Shown here in pieces: positions 18,387 to 27,869 of a stretch of DNA of 64,000 nucleotides. This DNA is from Leadbetterella sp035299025. GTDB taxonomy: Bacteria; Bacteroidota; Bacteroidia; Cytophagales; Spirosomataceae. A program made the translations under genes and the position numbers. The stretch spans positions 1-64,000 of the forward strand of contig DATGXK010000014.1 in the NCBI GenBank assembly GCA_035299025.1. The letters run 5' to 3'. The notes beneath the pieces were generated by a model, which made no database searches, was not told the origin of the DNA, and worked only from the letters and a program-made list of their open reading frames with translations. The first letter of the stretch is position 1; each line of letters begins with the position of its first letter.

Positions 18387-19235
18387 ATGTCTTGGTTTAG
18401 AAGAACTGAAAAAGGGATTAACACTCCCACCGAACTCAAACGTGAAACTCCTGATGGCCTTTGGTATCAATGCCCAGAGTGCAAAAACATCATGCACACC
18501 CGTGAGCACAAAACCAACGCTTTCACTTGTATACACTGCAATTATCACGATAAAATAGGATCTGAGGCATATTTCAACATTTTGTTTGACCAGGGAATTT
18601 TCACTGAGTTAGACAAAGATATGATTTCGGGCGACCCGCTTAAATTTGTTGACACCAAGGCCTATCCAGACCGAATAAAGTCTACTGTTGAGAAGTCAGG
18701 CTTGAAAGACGCCTGCCGCACTGCCTATGGCAAAATGAATGGTCAAGATATCACCATTTCTTGTATGGATTTCGGCTTTATAGGTGGCTCCATGGGCTCA
18801 GTGGTAGGTGAGAAAATTGCCCGAGGAATAGACAATGCATTAAAAAGCAAGACACCTTTCTTGATGATCTCAAAGTCGGGTGGTGCCAGAATGATGGAAG
18901 CCGGTTTTTCATTGATGCAAATGGCTAAAACTTCGGCAAAATTGGCTTTGTTAGAAGAAGCTAAACTTCCTTACATATCACTTTTGACAGACCCAACAAC
19001 GGGCGGTGTTACTGCATCTTTTGCTATGCTGGGCGATTTCAACGTGGCCGAGCCGGGCTCTTTAATTGGTTTTGCAGGCCCTAGAATCATAAAAGAAACG
19101 ATAGGAAAGGACCTTCCTAAAGGTTTCCAAACGGCAGAGTTCATTCTTGAGCACGGTTTTCTTGACTTTATTGTAGACCGCAAAGACCTCAAAGATAAAC
19201 TCTCGAGTTTGTTAACATTATTGGCCAAGAAGTAA
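18387..19235 (+). CDS. accD: Acetyl-CoA carboxylase carboxyltransferase beta subunit
   Basis: A 282-residue subunit that, with AccA, transfers carboxyl from biotin to acetyl-CoA to make malonyl-CoA for fatty acid synthesis. The N-terminal zinc ribbon has Cys29, Cys32, Cys48 and Cys51. The crotonase-like core shows GFIGGSMGSVVGEKI, SKSGGARMMEAG and DPTTGGVTASFAMLGD, with FAGPRIIKET near the end. Start at ATG 18387 (MSWFRRTEKG) is the usual AccD N-terminus. Length is normal. It is alone here; accA is not in the window. Confidence 0.95.
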   Translation: MSWFRRTEKGINTPTELKRETPDGLWYQCPECKNIMHTREHKTNAFTCIHCNYHDKIGSEAYFNILFDQGIFTELDKDMISGDPLKFVDTKAYPDRIKSTVEKSGLKDACRTAYGKMNGQDITISCMDFGFIGGSMGSVVGEKIARGIDNALKSKTPFLMISKSGGARMMEAGFSLMQMAKTSAKLALLEEAKLPYISLLTDPTTGGVTASFAMLGDFNVAEPGSLIGFAGPRIIKETIGKDLPKGFQTAEFILEHGFLDFIVDRKDLKDKLSSLLTLLAKK

Positions 19236-19253
19236 AACTCCAATATCCTAAGT

Positions 19254-20150
19254 TTACTGCTTCGGCTTGGCTTTGTTCTTATCTATGACAGTTTCAAAAG
19301 TGCTAACTTTCGAAACAAAAAATGCACCCAAAGCTTTTTTAGAAGACTTACTGTCAAGATTAAAGATGTTTGTTGGAATATTGCTTAAAGGTGTGGCAAA
19401 TATTCCTCCATTTGAAGACTCTTGCCTTAGCTGCAAAAGATAAAAATAAGCCTCTGTTGGAATTGAAAAAAGCTCTACTTTTAATTTGTCTTTATCCAAA
19501 AACAATGTTTGATTTAAGGCTTGTCTTATCGGTAAAATAAACATTAGGCCATCAGACTTAGAACCAGCAGAAAAGCCAGCATCATAGGCCAAGGTTATGT
19601 CTGCGGGTTTAAACCTTAAGGTATCATTTTTGTAAGATCTCACCAAATAAGTGTCGCCTTCACCCACTGGGTCGTTTGCATAAAATTGAGCCAAGAATCC
19701 ATCCTTTGGGCCACCTCCGGGAGGAGTTATAGGAAACGAGAATACTTCATAAGCCACCGAATCTATTTTGGGAACTCGTTTTAGTTTCGAAAGCGAGTAA
19801 TATTCTTCATTTTCATATTTTATATACAAAGCTACTTGCTCGTTTTCTTTCAGAAACTTTCCAGGTTGCGGCTTATAGGTGTATACACCGTCTTTGTCTA
19901 TGTCCGTAAAAACATGGGCTGTGCTGTCTTGATTATATACCACTACTTCTGCTCCAAGGGCAGGTTTTGGAGCAGTTTCCTCAAAGTACGGCTGTGAAAT
20001 GCTCAGCGTAATTTTTTGTTCTTTATCCTCATTAGTGAGCCAGGCGTCTACCACCAATTGGTTTACGCCATCTCTTACATCAAGGTCTATCACTTCTTCA
20101 CAAGAAAATAGGCCTATACATATCGGTATTATTAAGAATATCTTTTTCAC
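19254..20150 (-). CDS. DUF4249 outer-membrane lipoprotein
   Basis: A 298-residue lipoprotein. Residues 1-17 are a type II signal with the lipobox GLFSC and Cys17. The domain begins with EEVIDLDV and VVDAWLTNEDKEQKITLS, the usual start of DUF4249 proteins. These are encoded next to TonB-dependent receptors in Bacteroidota and probably act as a surface partner in uptake. It follows the receptor gene by only four bases on the same strand and so is its operon partner. The ligand is unknown. It converges with accD, 18 bases away. Confidence 0.85.
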   Translation of the reverse strand: MKKIFLIIPICIGLFSCEEVIDLDVRDGVNQLVVDAWLTNEDKEQKITLSISQPYFEETAPKPALGAEVVVYNQDSTAHVFTDIDKDGVYTYKPQPGKFLKENEQVALYIKYENEEYYSLSKLKRVPKIDSVAYEVFSFPITPPGGGPKDGFLAQFYANDPVGEGDTYLVRSYKNDTLRFKPADITLAYDAGFSAGSKSDGLMFILPIRQALNQTLFLDKDKLKVELFSIPTEAYFYLLQLRQESSNGGIFATPLSNIPTNIFNLDSKSSKKALGAFFVSKVSTFETVIDKNKAKPKQ

Positions 20151-20154
20151 GATT

Positions 20155-22545
20155 CTAAAATTTAAAATTGTAAGTTACTGCCGGTATTATGGCCGCAAAA
20201 ACCGAGTATTTTACTGCTTCTGTTTTTGATGGATCATCCGGATTTTGTCTAACATATACAGAGAACGGATTTTTTCGATTGTAAAGATTATACACTGAAA
20301 ACACCCATTCGCTTTCTCCTTTTCCGAAAAGAGCATGCCTATTTTTACGAGTGGCAGACAGATCTAGTCTGTGGCTATTTGGTATTCTGTAGGTGTTTCT
20401 GTCGTCGGTATAGTTGTGAGGGAGAGCTATGCCTTGCCACACAAACTTGTTGGTTGGGAATGAGGCCGGAGTACCGGTGGAGAACGACAAAGTGGTACCC
20501 ATAGACCATTTTTTGGAGAGGTCCAGAATGCCTACTACTGAAAGGTTATGTACCTTATCTATGCGGCTTACGTACCATTCGTTGTTGTTCAGACCGTCTA
20601 TTTTTCTCTCAGTTCCTGCGGCAGTATAACTTATCCATCCGTTAAGTTTTCCCTTATTTTTCTTCACAAAAAACTCAGCTCCATAAGCTCTTCCTATGCC
20701 GTACATGAGATCACCTTCAACTGCCGGATTTAGTAGCAAATCCGCATTTCGGATATAGTCTATCTGATTCTGTAGGGTTTTGTAATACAACTCAATAGAG
20801 GTTTCGTATTGATTTTCAGAAAAATTCTTGAAAATCCCAAGGGCTATCTGGTCAGAAAGCTGCGGTTTAATATTATTGCTGCTTGGTGTCCAAACATCGA
20901 GTGGCGAAGAAGCTACGGTATTCGACAAAAGATGAATATACTGAGCGAGCCTATTGTAGCCTAGTTTTAAGGAAGTGGTGTTGTTTATACCAAAGTTTAG
21001 TGCAATTCTGGGTTCTAAATTTCCGTAATTTTCAATGGATTCACCTTTCTCTGCAGTTCTGCTAGAAGTTATTGGCTTTCTTTCACCGGGAGTGGTGTTT
21101 TCGTTGAAAGTGTATACTGTGCCAGGCCCCATGTAATTATAAAACGAATATCGCAGGCCATAATTAAGTGTAAGTTTTTCACCGAGCTTTTGCTCATTTC
21201 CTACATATATTGCCGACTCCATGGCGTATTTACTGTCTAAACCAATAGACCTTGACTCTCCACCAGAAACAGCCGTGGCCTGACCTGGATTGAAAGTATA
21301 ATAAATGGCCTGTCCTCCAAACGAAATGGTGTTTTTGGAGTTGAGATAATAATTAAAATCAGGCTTTATGCTGTAATTTAATATGTTTGACTTCCATTCA
21401 AATGAATCTTGGTCATTTTCATTTGATAAGTCAGAGTCGAGAGAATAGTCATAGTTTGAATAAAAAACGGTTGTGTTCAGGAACAATTTATTGTTGAAAA
21501 CATGATTCCAACGGAAAGAGGTGGTTGAGTTACCCCAATTGAAGCCAAAATCCGCTCCAAAAACATCTCTTCCGAAATATCCCGATAGAAAGACTGTGTT
21601 TTTGTCATTAATTTTGTAATTGGTTTTAGCCGTAAAATCGTAGAAATAGAAGCGGGAGCCTTTAAGGTCGGCGTTTAAGAAAGGTTTAGCGAGTATATCG
21701 ATGTACGATCTTCGAAGGGCTACAATGAAACTTCCTTTTTCTTTTAAGAAAGGTCTTTCGTAGGCAAATCTTGAAAAGATAGTACCCAGACCTCCTGAAA
21801 ACTCAGGCTTTTTAGAGTTTCCTTCTTTCATTCTCACATCTAAAATGGAAGAAACCCTTCCGCCGTAGGCCGATGGTATTCCTCCCTTTATAAGCTTCAC
21901 GTCTTTGACAACGTCTGGGTTAAAAACTGAGAAAAAGCCAAAAAGATGTGAGGAATTATAAACAGGGGCCTCGTCTAAAAGTACCAAGTTTTGGTCTATT
22001 CCTCCACCGCGAACGTTGAATCCCGAAGCCCCTTCACCCACTGAACTAACACCAGGCAAAAACTGTATACTTCGAATCACATCTACTTCACCCAAAAATG
22101 CCGGCATTTTTTTGATGGTTTTCATTTCCACCTTATTGACAGACATTTCTATGTTTTTTACATTATCGTCCTCTTTTTTTCCAGTAATCACTACTTCCTC
22201 TAATAGCTTACCTTCTTCTACTAGTTCGAAGTTAAGCGTTTGGTTATTCTCCAAAGTATAATCTTTTGTTATGGAATTATAGCCAATGTAACTTGCGGCT
22301 ATGGAGTATTTTCCCTTAGGTGCTGTTATTGAATAGAAGCCATAGACATTTGTACTGGCTCCAATTTTGAGTTCTTTTATAAAAACATTTACCCCAATCA
22401 TTCCTTCGCCGTTCTGTGCGTCAGTTACCCGACCACTTATGGTGAAGTTTTGTTGAGATAACGCAATATTAGATAATAGTAAGAGTAGAGGAAATATGGG
22501 CTGGGTGGCTTTTGTTAGAGTAAAACCTCTGGAAAGTTTGAACAT
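20155..22545 (-). CDS. TonB-dependent receptor with carboxypeptidase-like N-domain
   Basis: A 796-residue outer-membrane receptor. A signal peptide (ends near ALSQ, about 30) is followed by a carboxypeptidase-regulatory-like domain (FTISGRVTDAQNGEGMIGVNV, YIGYNSITKDY), a plug (about 120-230, with GVSSVGEGASGFNVRGGGIDQNLVLLDEAPVY split in two blocks), and a beta-barrel ending in the aromatic-terminated strand VTYNFKF. It brings a large ligand across the outer membrane using TonB energy. No SusD gene is near; the partner is the DUF4249 lipoprotein. No anti-sigma or sigma gene is adjacent. Confidence 0.9.
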   Translation of the reverse strand: MFKLSRGFTLTKATQPIFPLLLLLSNIALSQQNFTISGRVTDAQNGEGMIGVNVFIKELKIGASTNVYGFYSITAPKGKYSIAASYIGYNSITKDYTLENNQTLNFELVEEGKLLEEVVITGKKEDDNVKNIEMSVNKVEMKTIKKMPAFLGEVDVIRSIQFLPGVSSVGEGASGFNVRGGGIDQNLVLLDEAPVYNSSHLFGFFSVFNPDVVKDVKLIKGGIPSAYGGRVSSILDVRMKEGNSKKPEFSGGLGTIFSRFAYERPFLKEKGSFIVALRRSYIDILAKPFLNADLKGSRFYFYDFTAKTNYKINDKNTVFLSGYFGRDVFGADFGFNWGNSTTSFRWNHVFNNKLFLNTTVFYSNYDYSLDSDLSNENDQDSFEWKSNILNYSIKPDFNYYLNSKNTISFGGQAIYYTFNPGQATAVSGGESRSIGLDSKYAMESAIYVGNEQKLGEKLTLNYGLRYSFYNYMGPGTVYTFNENTTPGERKPITSSRTAEKGESIENYGNLEPRIALNFGINNTTSLKLGYNRLAQYIHLLSNTVASSPLDVWTPSSNNIKPQLSDQIALGIFKNFSENQYETSIELYYKTLQNQIDYIRNADLLLNPAVEGDLMYGIGRAYGAEFFVKKNKGKLNGWISYTAAGTERKIDGLNNNEWYVSRIDKVHNLSVVGILDLSKKWSMGTTLSFSTGTPASFPTNKFVWQGIALPHNYTDDRNTYRIPNSHRLDLSATRKNRHALFGKGESEWVFSVYNLYNRKNPFSVYVRQNPDDPSKTEAVKYSVFAAIIPAVTYNFKF

Positions 22546-22706
22546 GTTGTAGTTTTGGTAAGATTTTATCTTTTTATCTTGTTATTTTAACGTTCTTGTG
22601 AAGGAAATAGTTTTTGAGGTTAGGCGTTTCTGAAATAGAGGATATTTTTCCTTTGTAAAATTATATTTTTAGCTAGCAGTTTTTAAAATATTTTAATAAG
22701 TATGTC

Positions 22707-22735
22707 TTGCTTAATGATATAATGTACTATTTTTG
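22707..22735 (+). promoter_or_regulatory. Promoter of nagB-PIG-L
   Basis: TTG at 22707-22709, an 18-base spacer and TATTTTTG at 22728-22735 fit the Bacteroidota sigma consensus (TTG, about 17-23 bases, TAnnTTTG). The start codon is 26 bases further on. Confidence 0.6.
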
Positions 22736-22761
22736 TAAAAAAAACATCTAATTGATTCATC

Positions 22762-24681
22762 ATGAGTAGTCCTCTTTTTAAAGAACCTATCGCATACGAG
22801 AAAATCCCAACCAGAATTTTTACCGACCCTAAAGAAGCTTCCAAATCAGTTGCTCATGAGATTGCATCTTTGATTCGGAGCAAACAGAAGGAAGGGAAAA
22901 GTTGTGTTTTGGGTTTGGCAACGGGATCTTCGCCCAAAACAGTTTATGCAGAACTTATAAGAATGCATAAAGAAGAGGGTTTAAGCTTCAAAAACGTGAT
23001 ATCGTTTAACTTGGATGAATATTATCCAATGGAACCAGATGCTATTCAGAGCTACTGGAGGTTTATGAAAGAGCAGCTATTTGACCATGTGGATATACCG
23101 AAAGAAAACTACTTCATTCCTTTGGGTGATATTCCGCAAAGCCAAATCGAAGATTTTTGCAAGAGTTATGAGGCTAAAATTGATAGTTTAGGAGGTCTAG
23201 ATTTTCAGCTTCTCGGTATAGGAGGCAACGGGCATATCGGATTTAACGAACCAGGCTCTTTGATAAATTCAAAAACCCGTTTGATGATGCTCGATCACTC
23301 AACAAGAGCAGCTGCGGTTATGGACTTTGGTGGTGAGCTCATAAAAGTGCCCAAGAAGGCCATTACAATGGGAGTTTCTAAAATCCTTCAAGCCAAACGT
23401 GTGGTTTTGTTGGCTTGGGGTGAGAGAAAAGCCAGCATGATTGCAGATGCGGTTGAAGGTTCTGTTTCTGAGCACAATCCGTCGTCATATTTACAGAGCC
23501 ATGGCAATGTGCTTTTTGTGGTTGATACAGCGGCTGCTTCGGATTTGAAAAGGATGAAGTCGCCTTGGCTGGTAGAAGATGTGACTTGGGATAGCCAAAT
23601 GACCAAGAAAGCCGTTTGTAGCTTGGCACTTGATTTGAAAAAGCCAGTTCTAAAACTTACAAATAAGGATTACAACGATAACGGACTGTCAGATTTACTA
23701 GCAGGTTACGGTCAGGCATACGAAATCAATATAGAAGTATTCAATCAATTACAACATTCTATTACGGGATGGCCTGGTGGTAAGCCGAATGCAGATGACA
23801 CAAACAGACCGGAGCGTGCATTGCCAGAAAGAAAGCGAGTGATTATTTTCAGTCCACATCCCGACGATGACATCATTTCGATGGGCGGAACTTTCCAAAG
23901 ATTGGTGGATCAAGGACATGAGGTTCATGTAGCTTACCAAACCTCCGGCAACATTGCGGTTTCGGACGATGAGGCGATCAGATTTATTGATTTTGTGGTT
24001 GATTTTAATAAGCAGTTTGGTATCGAAAATGACGAAACCTCCAAAATTTTTGAGGATGCCAAATTCTTTTTGCAAAACAAAAAGGATTCAGAACTCGATA
24101 CCCCCGAAGTGAGGCACGTTAAGGGCCTTATACGTAAAGGCGAAGCCAAAAATACCTGTAGGTTTGTGGGAATTCCGGTAGAAAATGCACATTTCCTCAA
24201 TATGCCGTTCTATGAGACTGGTAAGGTACAAAAAGCTCCATTAGGAAAAGAGGACATTGATGTTACGAAGGAACTTATCGAAAAAATAAAACCACATCAA
24301 ATCTATGCAGCCGGCGACTTGGCCGACCCGCATGGTACACACAAAGTTTGTCTGGATGCTATAATGGAGGCTGTGAAAGAACTCAAACACAAAAATTTCA
24401 TGAAGGATTGTTGGGTTTGGTTATACCGTGGTGCTTGGGCTGAGTGGGAAATTCATGAAATCGAAATGGCAGTGCCAATGAGCCCAGATCAAGTAATACA
24501 GAAGCGATTGGGTATTTTCAAACACCAATCTCAAAAAGATGGGGTTGTATTTCAAGGTTCCGATGCTCGAGAATTTTGGCAGAGAGCGGAAGAAAGAAAC
24601 TCTACTACGGCCGAACTTTATAATAAATTGGGTCTTGCAGAGTATGAAGCAATGGAAGCTTTCGTGAGATGGAAATATTGA
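22762..24681 (+). CDS. nagB: Glucosamine-6-phosphate deaminase fused to a PIG-L deacetylase-like domain
   Basis: A 639-residue two-domain enzyme. Residues about 15-290 are NagB: LGLATGSSPKTVY (50-62), FNLDEYY with Asp85, and LGIGGNGHIGFNEPG (151-165) with His158 and Glu163. NagB turns glucosamine 6-phosphate into fructose 6-phosphate and ammonia. Residues about 355-620 are a PIG-L (LmbE) domain with SPHPDDDIISMGG, whose His-Pro-Asp-Asp motif binds zinc and deacetylates N-acetylglucosaminyl groups. Together the two could remove acetyl and then amine from GlcNAc-phosphate. This fusion is known in Bacteroidota. Own promoter and terminator. Confidence 0.9.
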   Translation: MSSPLFKEPIAYEKIPTRIFTDPKEASKSVAHEIASLIRSKQKEGKSCVLGLATGSSPKTVYAELIRMHKEEGLSFKNVISFNLDEYYPMEPDAIQSYWRFMKEQLFDHVDIPKENYFIPLGDIPQSQIEDFCKSYEAKIDSLGGLDFQLLGIGGNGHIGFNEPGSLINSKTRLMMLDHSTRAAAVMDFGGELIKVPKKAITMGVSKILQAKRVVLLAWGERKASMIADAVEGSVSEHNPSSYLQSHGNVLFVVDTAAASDLKRMKSPWLVEDVTWDSQMTKKAVCSLALDLKKPVLKLTNKDYNDNGLSDLLAGYGQAYEINIEVFNQLQHSITGWPGGKPNADDTNRPERALPERKRVIIFSPHPDDDIISMGGTFQRLVDQGHEVHVAYQTSGNIAVSDDEAIRFIDFVVDFNKQFGIENDETSKIFEDAKFFLQNKKDSELDTPEVRHVKGLIRKGEAKNTCRFVGIPVENAHFLNMPFYETGKVQKAPLGKEDIDVTKELIEKIKPHQIYAAGDLADPHGTHKVCLDAIMEAVKELKHKNFMKDCWVWLYRGAWAEWEIHEIEMAVPMSPDQVIQKRLGIFKHQSQKDGVVFQGSDAREFWQRAEERNSTTAELYNKLGLAEYEAMEAFVRWKY

Positions 24682-24702
24682 ATTGAAGTTTATAATCTTT
24701 AT

Positions 24703-24733
24703 AAAAAGTCTATTCGATGAGAATAGACTTTTT
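24703..24733 (+). terminator. Terminator of nagB-PIG-L
   Basis: AAAAAGTCTATTC at 24703-24715 pairs perfectly with GAATAGACTTTTT at 24721-24733 around a five-base loop. It ends in a T run and lies 22 bases after the stop codon. Confidence 0.88.
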
Positions 24734-25031
24734 TGGTTTTCGGCCTTGAAGAATCTGATTTTTAGGATTCTCGAGAATAAAATATTCTGATATTATCTCT
24801 TTTTTTAGAGATTCTTCAAAAGTTTCGTGGAGAAAACCGCTTGACAGAGCTGTAAAGCTTATTGAATGCGTCTTCTTTATCTCAATCTTAGTATAGTTTA
24901 TAATTTTTTTGATACCTAAAGATCTAAAATTAGGATTATTCAAATATTTTATTTTACTTTAAGGGCAAATGGTACGTTTTTTGCATTGATTTTCATATCG
25001 TATCAATTAGACACGTACTTACCTAACCATT
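24734..25031. other. Intergenic stretch, leader of the small gene at 25032
   Basis: A minus-strand frame of 77 codons spans 24710-24943, but it runs into the terminator and shows no family likeness, so I do not call it. The rest is AT-rich and should hold the promoter of the small gene; no exact consensus is seen. Confidence 0.4.
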
Positions 25032-25187
25032 ATGAAGAAAATAAATTTTTTTATGACCGTTCAATGGCTAATTTTTATGCCGTTGATACTTCCTTTAGGA
25101 ATCATTACTGGTGCTTTCGAAGGAATTAAAAAAACATTTGAGCAAGCCTCTTCAGATATTCTTGAGAAGCAAGAAATTGTTTCTTAA
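25032..25187 (+). CDS. Small membrane protein, 51 residues
   Basis: A 51-codon frame starting ATG AAG AAA and ending at TAA 25185-25187. It has one hydrophobic segment (about residues 8-28, including WLIFMPLILPLGIITGAF) preceded by two Lys, then an acidic, helical tail ending in EIVS. This is the layout of a small single-span inner-membrane protein. The stop codon overlaps the stop of the convergent pseudouridine synthase gene. There is no named family I recognise; support is the membrane pattern, a good start and the lack of any other gene in the gap. Confidence 0.5.
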   Translation: MKKINFFMTVQWLIFMPLILPLGIITGAFEGIKKTFEQASSDILEKQEIVS

Positions 25188-25915
25188 TGAACGTATCCAA
25201 GGTTTTCTAATTTGATTTCCTCGTCGTCGAGGCTGAGGAACTCTTCCCAAAAAGATTGCTCCGGAACGGGAGCTCTGCAAATTATTGGCTCGTTTTTTAC
25301 AGGATGAATAAAATATATTCGTCTGGCGTGAAGATTTATCGACCCATCTTGGTTCCCTCTTGGCGATCCGTACTTTACGTCCCCCTTTATTGGGCAACCC
25401 AGCGATGCCAGCTGAACTCTAATTTGGTGTGGCCTACCTGTTATTGGGCTCACTTCTATCAAATGATATTTGTTGATGTTTCCCATATACCTATAAGTCA
25501 ATTCGGCTTTTTGGGAGTCTTGTACTTCTGTGTCGTAAGCAGTTACTGTATTTGAGGCACTGTCTTTTTTAAGCCAGTGTACCAATTTGCCAGATTTCTT
25601 CTCTGGTTTTTTATAAGTAATGGCCCAGTAGGTCTTTTGAACAAGTCTTTTTCTGAAAATCTCATTCATACGGGTCAGAGCTTTGGATGTTTTTGCAAAG
25701 ACAACTATACCACTCACAGGTCTATCAAGTCTATGAATGGTTCCCAGGAATACATCACCTGGCTTACCGTGTGTCACTTTTATGTATTCTTTTACATAAT
25801 CCTCTAAAGTTTTATCTTTGGTGATGTCCTCATGCACAAGTACACCCGCTGCTTTGTTGACAATTATCAGATGATTGTCTTCGTATATGACGTGAAAAGG
25901 AAGTTTCTGTTTCAT
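25184..25915 (-). CDS. RluA-family pseudouridine synthase
   Basis: A 243-residue RNA-modifying enzyme converting uridine to pseudouridine in rRNA or tRNA. IIVNKAAGVLVHED (17-30) and the catalytic HRLDRPVSGIVVFAKT (61-76, Asp64) are typical, with GRPHQIRVQLASLGCPI later. No S4 domain precedes it, so it is a short RluA/RluC-like form; the target base is unknown. I start at ATG 25915, two bases after the dxr stop, rather than at 26017 inside dxr. It therefore forms an operon with dxr. Confidence 0.88.
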   Translation of the reverse strand: MKQKLPFHVIYEDNHLIIVNKAAGVLVHEDITKDKTLEDYVKEYIKVTHGKPGDVFLGTIHRLDRPVSGIVVFAKTSKALTRMNEIFRKRLVQKTYWAITYKKPEKKSGKLVHWLKKDSASNTVTAYDTEVQDSQKAELTYRYMGNINKYHLIEVSPITGRPHQIRVQLASLGCPIKGDVKYGSPRGNQDGSINLHARRIYFIHPVKNEPIICRAPVPEQSFWEEFLSLDDEEIKLENLGYVH

Positions 25916-25917
25916 GA

Positions 25918-27072
25918 TTATTTTATTTTGCTTAAAGCTGCTTGTCTTGTTGATCTGTCTGTTTCTATATAGTCTTCTAAAGTCGGCTTTTGTAAGAATT
26001 TTACGGTCTGCGTACAAAATTCAATTACGTCAGACATTTCTAAAAACCCTATTTTGTCTTTTAAAAACGCATCCACTGCAACTTCATTGGCGGCGTTTAG
26101 TATGCAAGGCATGTTTCCGCCTTTTTTCAAGGCTTCAAAAGCAAGGCTCAAGTTTCTAAATGTCTCCAAATCGGGTTTTTCGAAAGTCAGATTTGGGTAA
26201 TTTATAAAATCAAACCTCGGAAAGTCAGACTTTAATCTTCTTGGAAAACCCAATGCATATTGAATAGGCAATTTCATGTCTGGTAAGCCTAATTGAGCCT
26301 TTATGCTTCCATCTTCAAACTGCACCAAGGAATGTACAATACTTTGCGGGTGAACTATGACCTCTATTTGCTCAGGATTTAGATCAAAAAGCCATTTAGC
26401 TTCAATTACCTCCAAGCCCTTGTTCATCATGCTCGCCGAGTCGATGGTTATCTTTGCTCCCATATCCCAATTGGGATGTTTGAGGGCTTGTTCTTTTTTT
26501 ATATTTTCAAGAAAACCCCTGTCTTTTCCTCTAAAAGGCCCGCCAGATGCGGTTAAAATGATTTTCTCGATGGGGTTCACATATTCACCCACCAGACATT
26601 GGAAAATAGCAGAGTGTTCCGAATCAACAGGTAAAATATCGACTTTATGCTCAGTAGCCAATTTCGTAACGATTTCTCCAGCCACAACCAAGGTTTCTTT
26701 GTTCGCAAGTGCTATATGCTTACCTGCTTTGATGGCATTGATAGTAGGAATCAGTCCCGAATAACCCACTAGGGCGGTAAGCACGGTATGAATATTTTCG
26801 TTTTCAACAACCGAAGCCAAAGATTTTTGCCCGCAATAAACCTTAATATCTAAAGGATCAAGGGCTGCATTTACTTTGTCATAAAGCAATTCTTCGCCAA
26901 TCACAACCACATTCGGTTTGAATTTTACGGCCTGCTGAATGAGCAAATCGGCGTTGGATTGGGCCGTTAAAACTTCTACTTCGAAAATGTCGCTATTGGC
27001 AGCTATAACTTCTAAGGCCTGTGTTCCGATAGAACCCGTAGAACCCAATATGGCTATTTTTTTCTTCATCAA
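25918..27072 (-). CDS. dxr: 1-deoxy-D-xylulose-5-phosphate reductoisomerase
   Basis: A 384-residue NADPH enzyme for the second step of the MEP route to isoprenoids. It has the Rossmann loop ILGSTGSIGTQAL (8-20), ALANKETLVVAGE, the metal and substrate site PVDSEHSAIFQCL, the flexible loop ASGGPFRG, and HPNWDMGAKITIDSASMMNKG. Length is normal. First gene of a two-gene unit with the RluA-type synthase. A -7 promoter element lies upstream. Confidence 0.95.
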   Translation of the reverse strand: MMKKKIAILGSTGSIGTQALEVIAANSDIFEVEVLTAQSNADLLIQQAVKFKPNVVVIGEELLYDKVNAALDPLDIKVYCGQKSLASVVENENIHTVLTALVGYSGLIPTINAIKAGKHIALANKETLVVAGEIVTKLATEHKVDILPVDSEHSAIFQCLVGEYVNPIEKIILTASGGPFRGKDRGFLENIKKEQALKHPNWDMGAKITIDSASMMNKGLEVIEAKWLFDLNPEQIEVIVHPQSIVHSLVQFEDGSIKAQLGLPDMKLPIQYALGFPRRLKSDFPRFDFINYPNLTFEKPDLETFRNLSLAFEALKKGGNMPCILNAANEVAVDAFLKDKIGFLEMSDVIEFCTQTVKFLQKPTLEDYIETDRSTRQAALSKIK

Positions 27073-27097
27073 AAATCCTTAAAACTAAAATGGTTTG

Positions 27098-27105
27098 CAA
27101 AAGTA
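27098..27105 (-). promoter_or_regulatory. Promoter -7 element of dxr
   Basis: Read on the minus strand this is TACTTTTG, an exact TAnnTTTG match, 25 bases before the dxr start codon. No clear -33 TTG is present at the right distance. Confidence 0.4.
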
Positions 27106-27243
27106 GTGGTTTTGTGGCTAAAAGTGTCTAGTTGTAAAGAATATGTGATAATGATTGGGTTAATAGAACGCAGACGAGACAGATACAAGTAACGCCGATT
27201 AACACAGATTTTGTTGGAAAATGTGTTAACTCAAATATTAATC

Positions 27244-27810
27244 TTACGCTAGGTTCGCAAAATCCATCACTACAATGTTCCAATTACTTTTTGTAAAACT
27301 GTCGTAAAAGGTATGAATAACTTCAAACCCACTTTTCTGGTGTGCTTTTAAAGAACGAGGGTTGTGTTCACTAATGTCGGTTACAGCAAAATCGTACTTG
27401 GCTTTGAGTTCTTCTTTGTAAAATGCATAGAGTTTTTCTACCAAACCTTGACCTCTATAGTTTTTGTCGATACAAAGCTGACCAACAAAAATATATTTGT
27501 ACAAGCCCATCGGGTGGTTTTTGTAAGTTAAACTTGCCACTGTCGAAAATAAATCGTCAAAAACTGGCATGTCTTTGGCGGCACTTTCGACCATGGCTAT
27601 GGCGTAAGCGACAACTACATTGTTATCCGTAATTATAACACATGGCTCAGCATCATTGATTTTTTTCAATTGCTCAAAAGTATGCTCGGCTGTAACGAAT
27701 CCCTGAGATTCTTTTTCGGTATCTGACAAATATTTCTTAAGATTTCGCTTTTGTAAATCTAATATTTGTAAAAGACTTTCGTCGGTGAGTGCTCGTTCAA
27801 ATTTCATCAT
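27244..27810 (-). CDS. GNAT-family N-acetyltransferase
   Basis: A 188-residue acetyl-CoA-dependent acetyltransferase. The coenzyme-binding motif is QLCIDKNYRGQGLVEKLY (R/Q-x-x-G-x-G/A form), followed by DISEHNPRSLKAHQKSGFEV, the common C-terminal helix. An ATG one codon after the first is equally possible. The substrate is not evident. It lies after ahcY on the same strand but is separated from it by a terminator. Confidence 0.8.
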   Translation of the reverse strand: MMKFERALTDESLLQILDLQKRNLKKYLSDTEKESQGFVTAEHTFEQLKKINDAEPCVIITDNNVVVAYAIAMVESAAKDMPVFDDLFSTVASLTYKNHPMGLYKYIFVGQLCIDKNYRGQGLVEKLYAFYKEELKAKYDFAVTDISEHNPRSLKAHQKSGFEVIHTFYDSFTKSNWNIVVMDFANLA

Positions 27811-27814
27811 AAAA

Positions 27815-27850
27815 CAAAAAAACCATCCTCACCAAAAGTAAGGATGGTTT
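27815..27850 (-). terminator. Terminator of ahcY
   Basis: AAACCATCCT at 27820-27829 pairs with AGGATGGTTT at 27841-27850 around an 11-base loop. The plus-strand A run at 27815-27822 gives a minus-strand T run, so the element ends ahcY transcription just before the GNAT gene. Confidence 0.8.
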
Positions 27851-27869
27851 GTCTAAAAAACAATCTTTA

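Noticed and set aside
24710..24943. Minus-strand frame of 77 codons
   Set aside because: It ends inside the nagB terminator, has no start signal and no recognisable features.
25916..26017. Longer start for the RluA-type synthase
   Set aside because: The extra 34 codons lie within dxr and resemble no pseudouridine synthase N-terminus; ATG 25915 follows the dxr stop directly.
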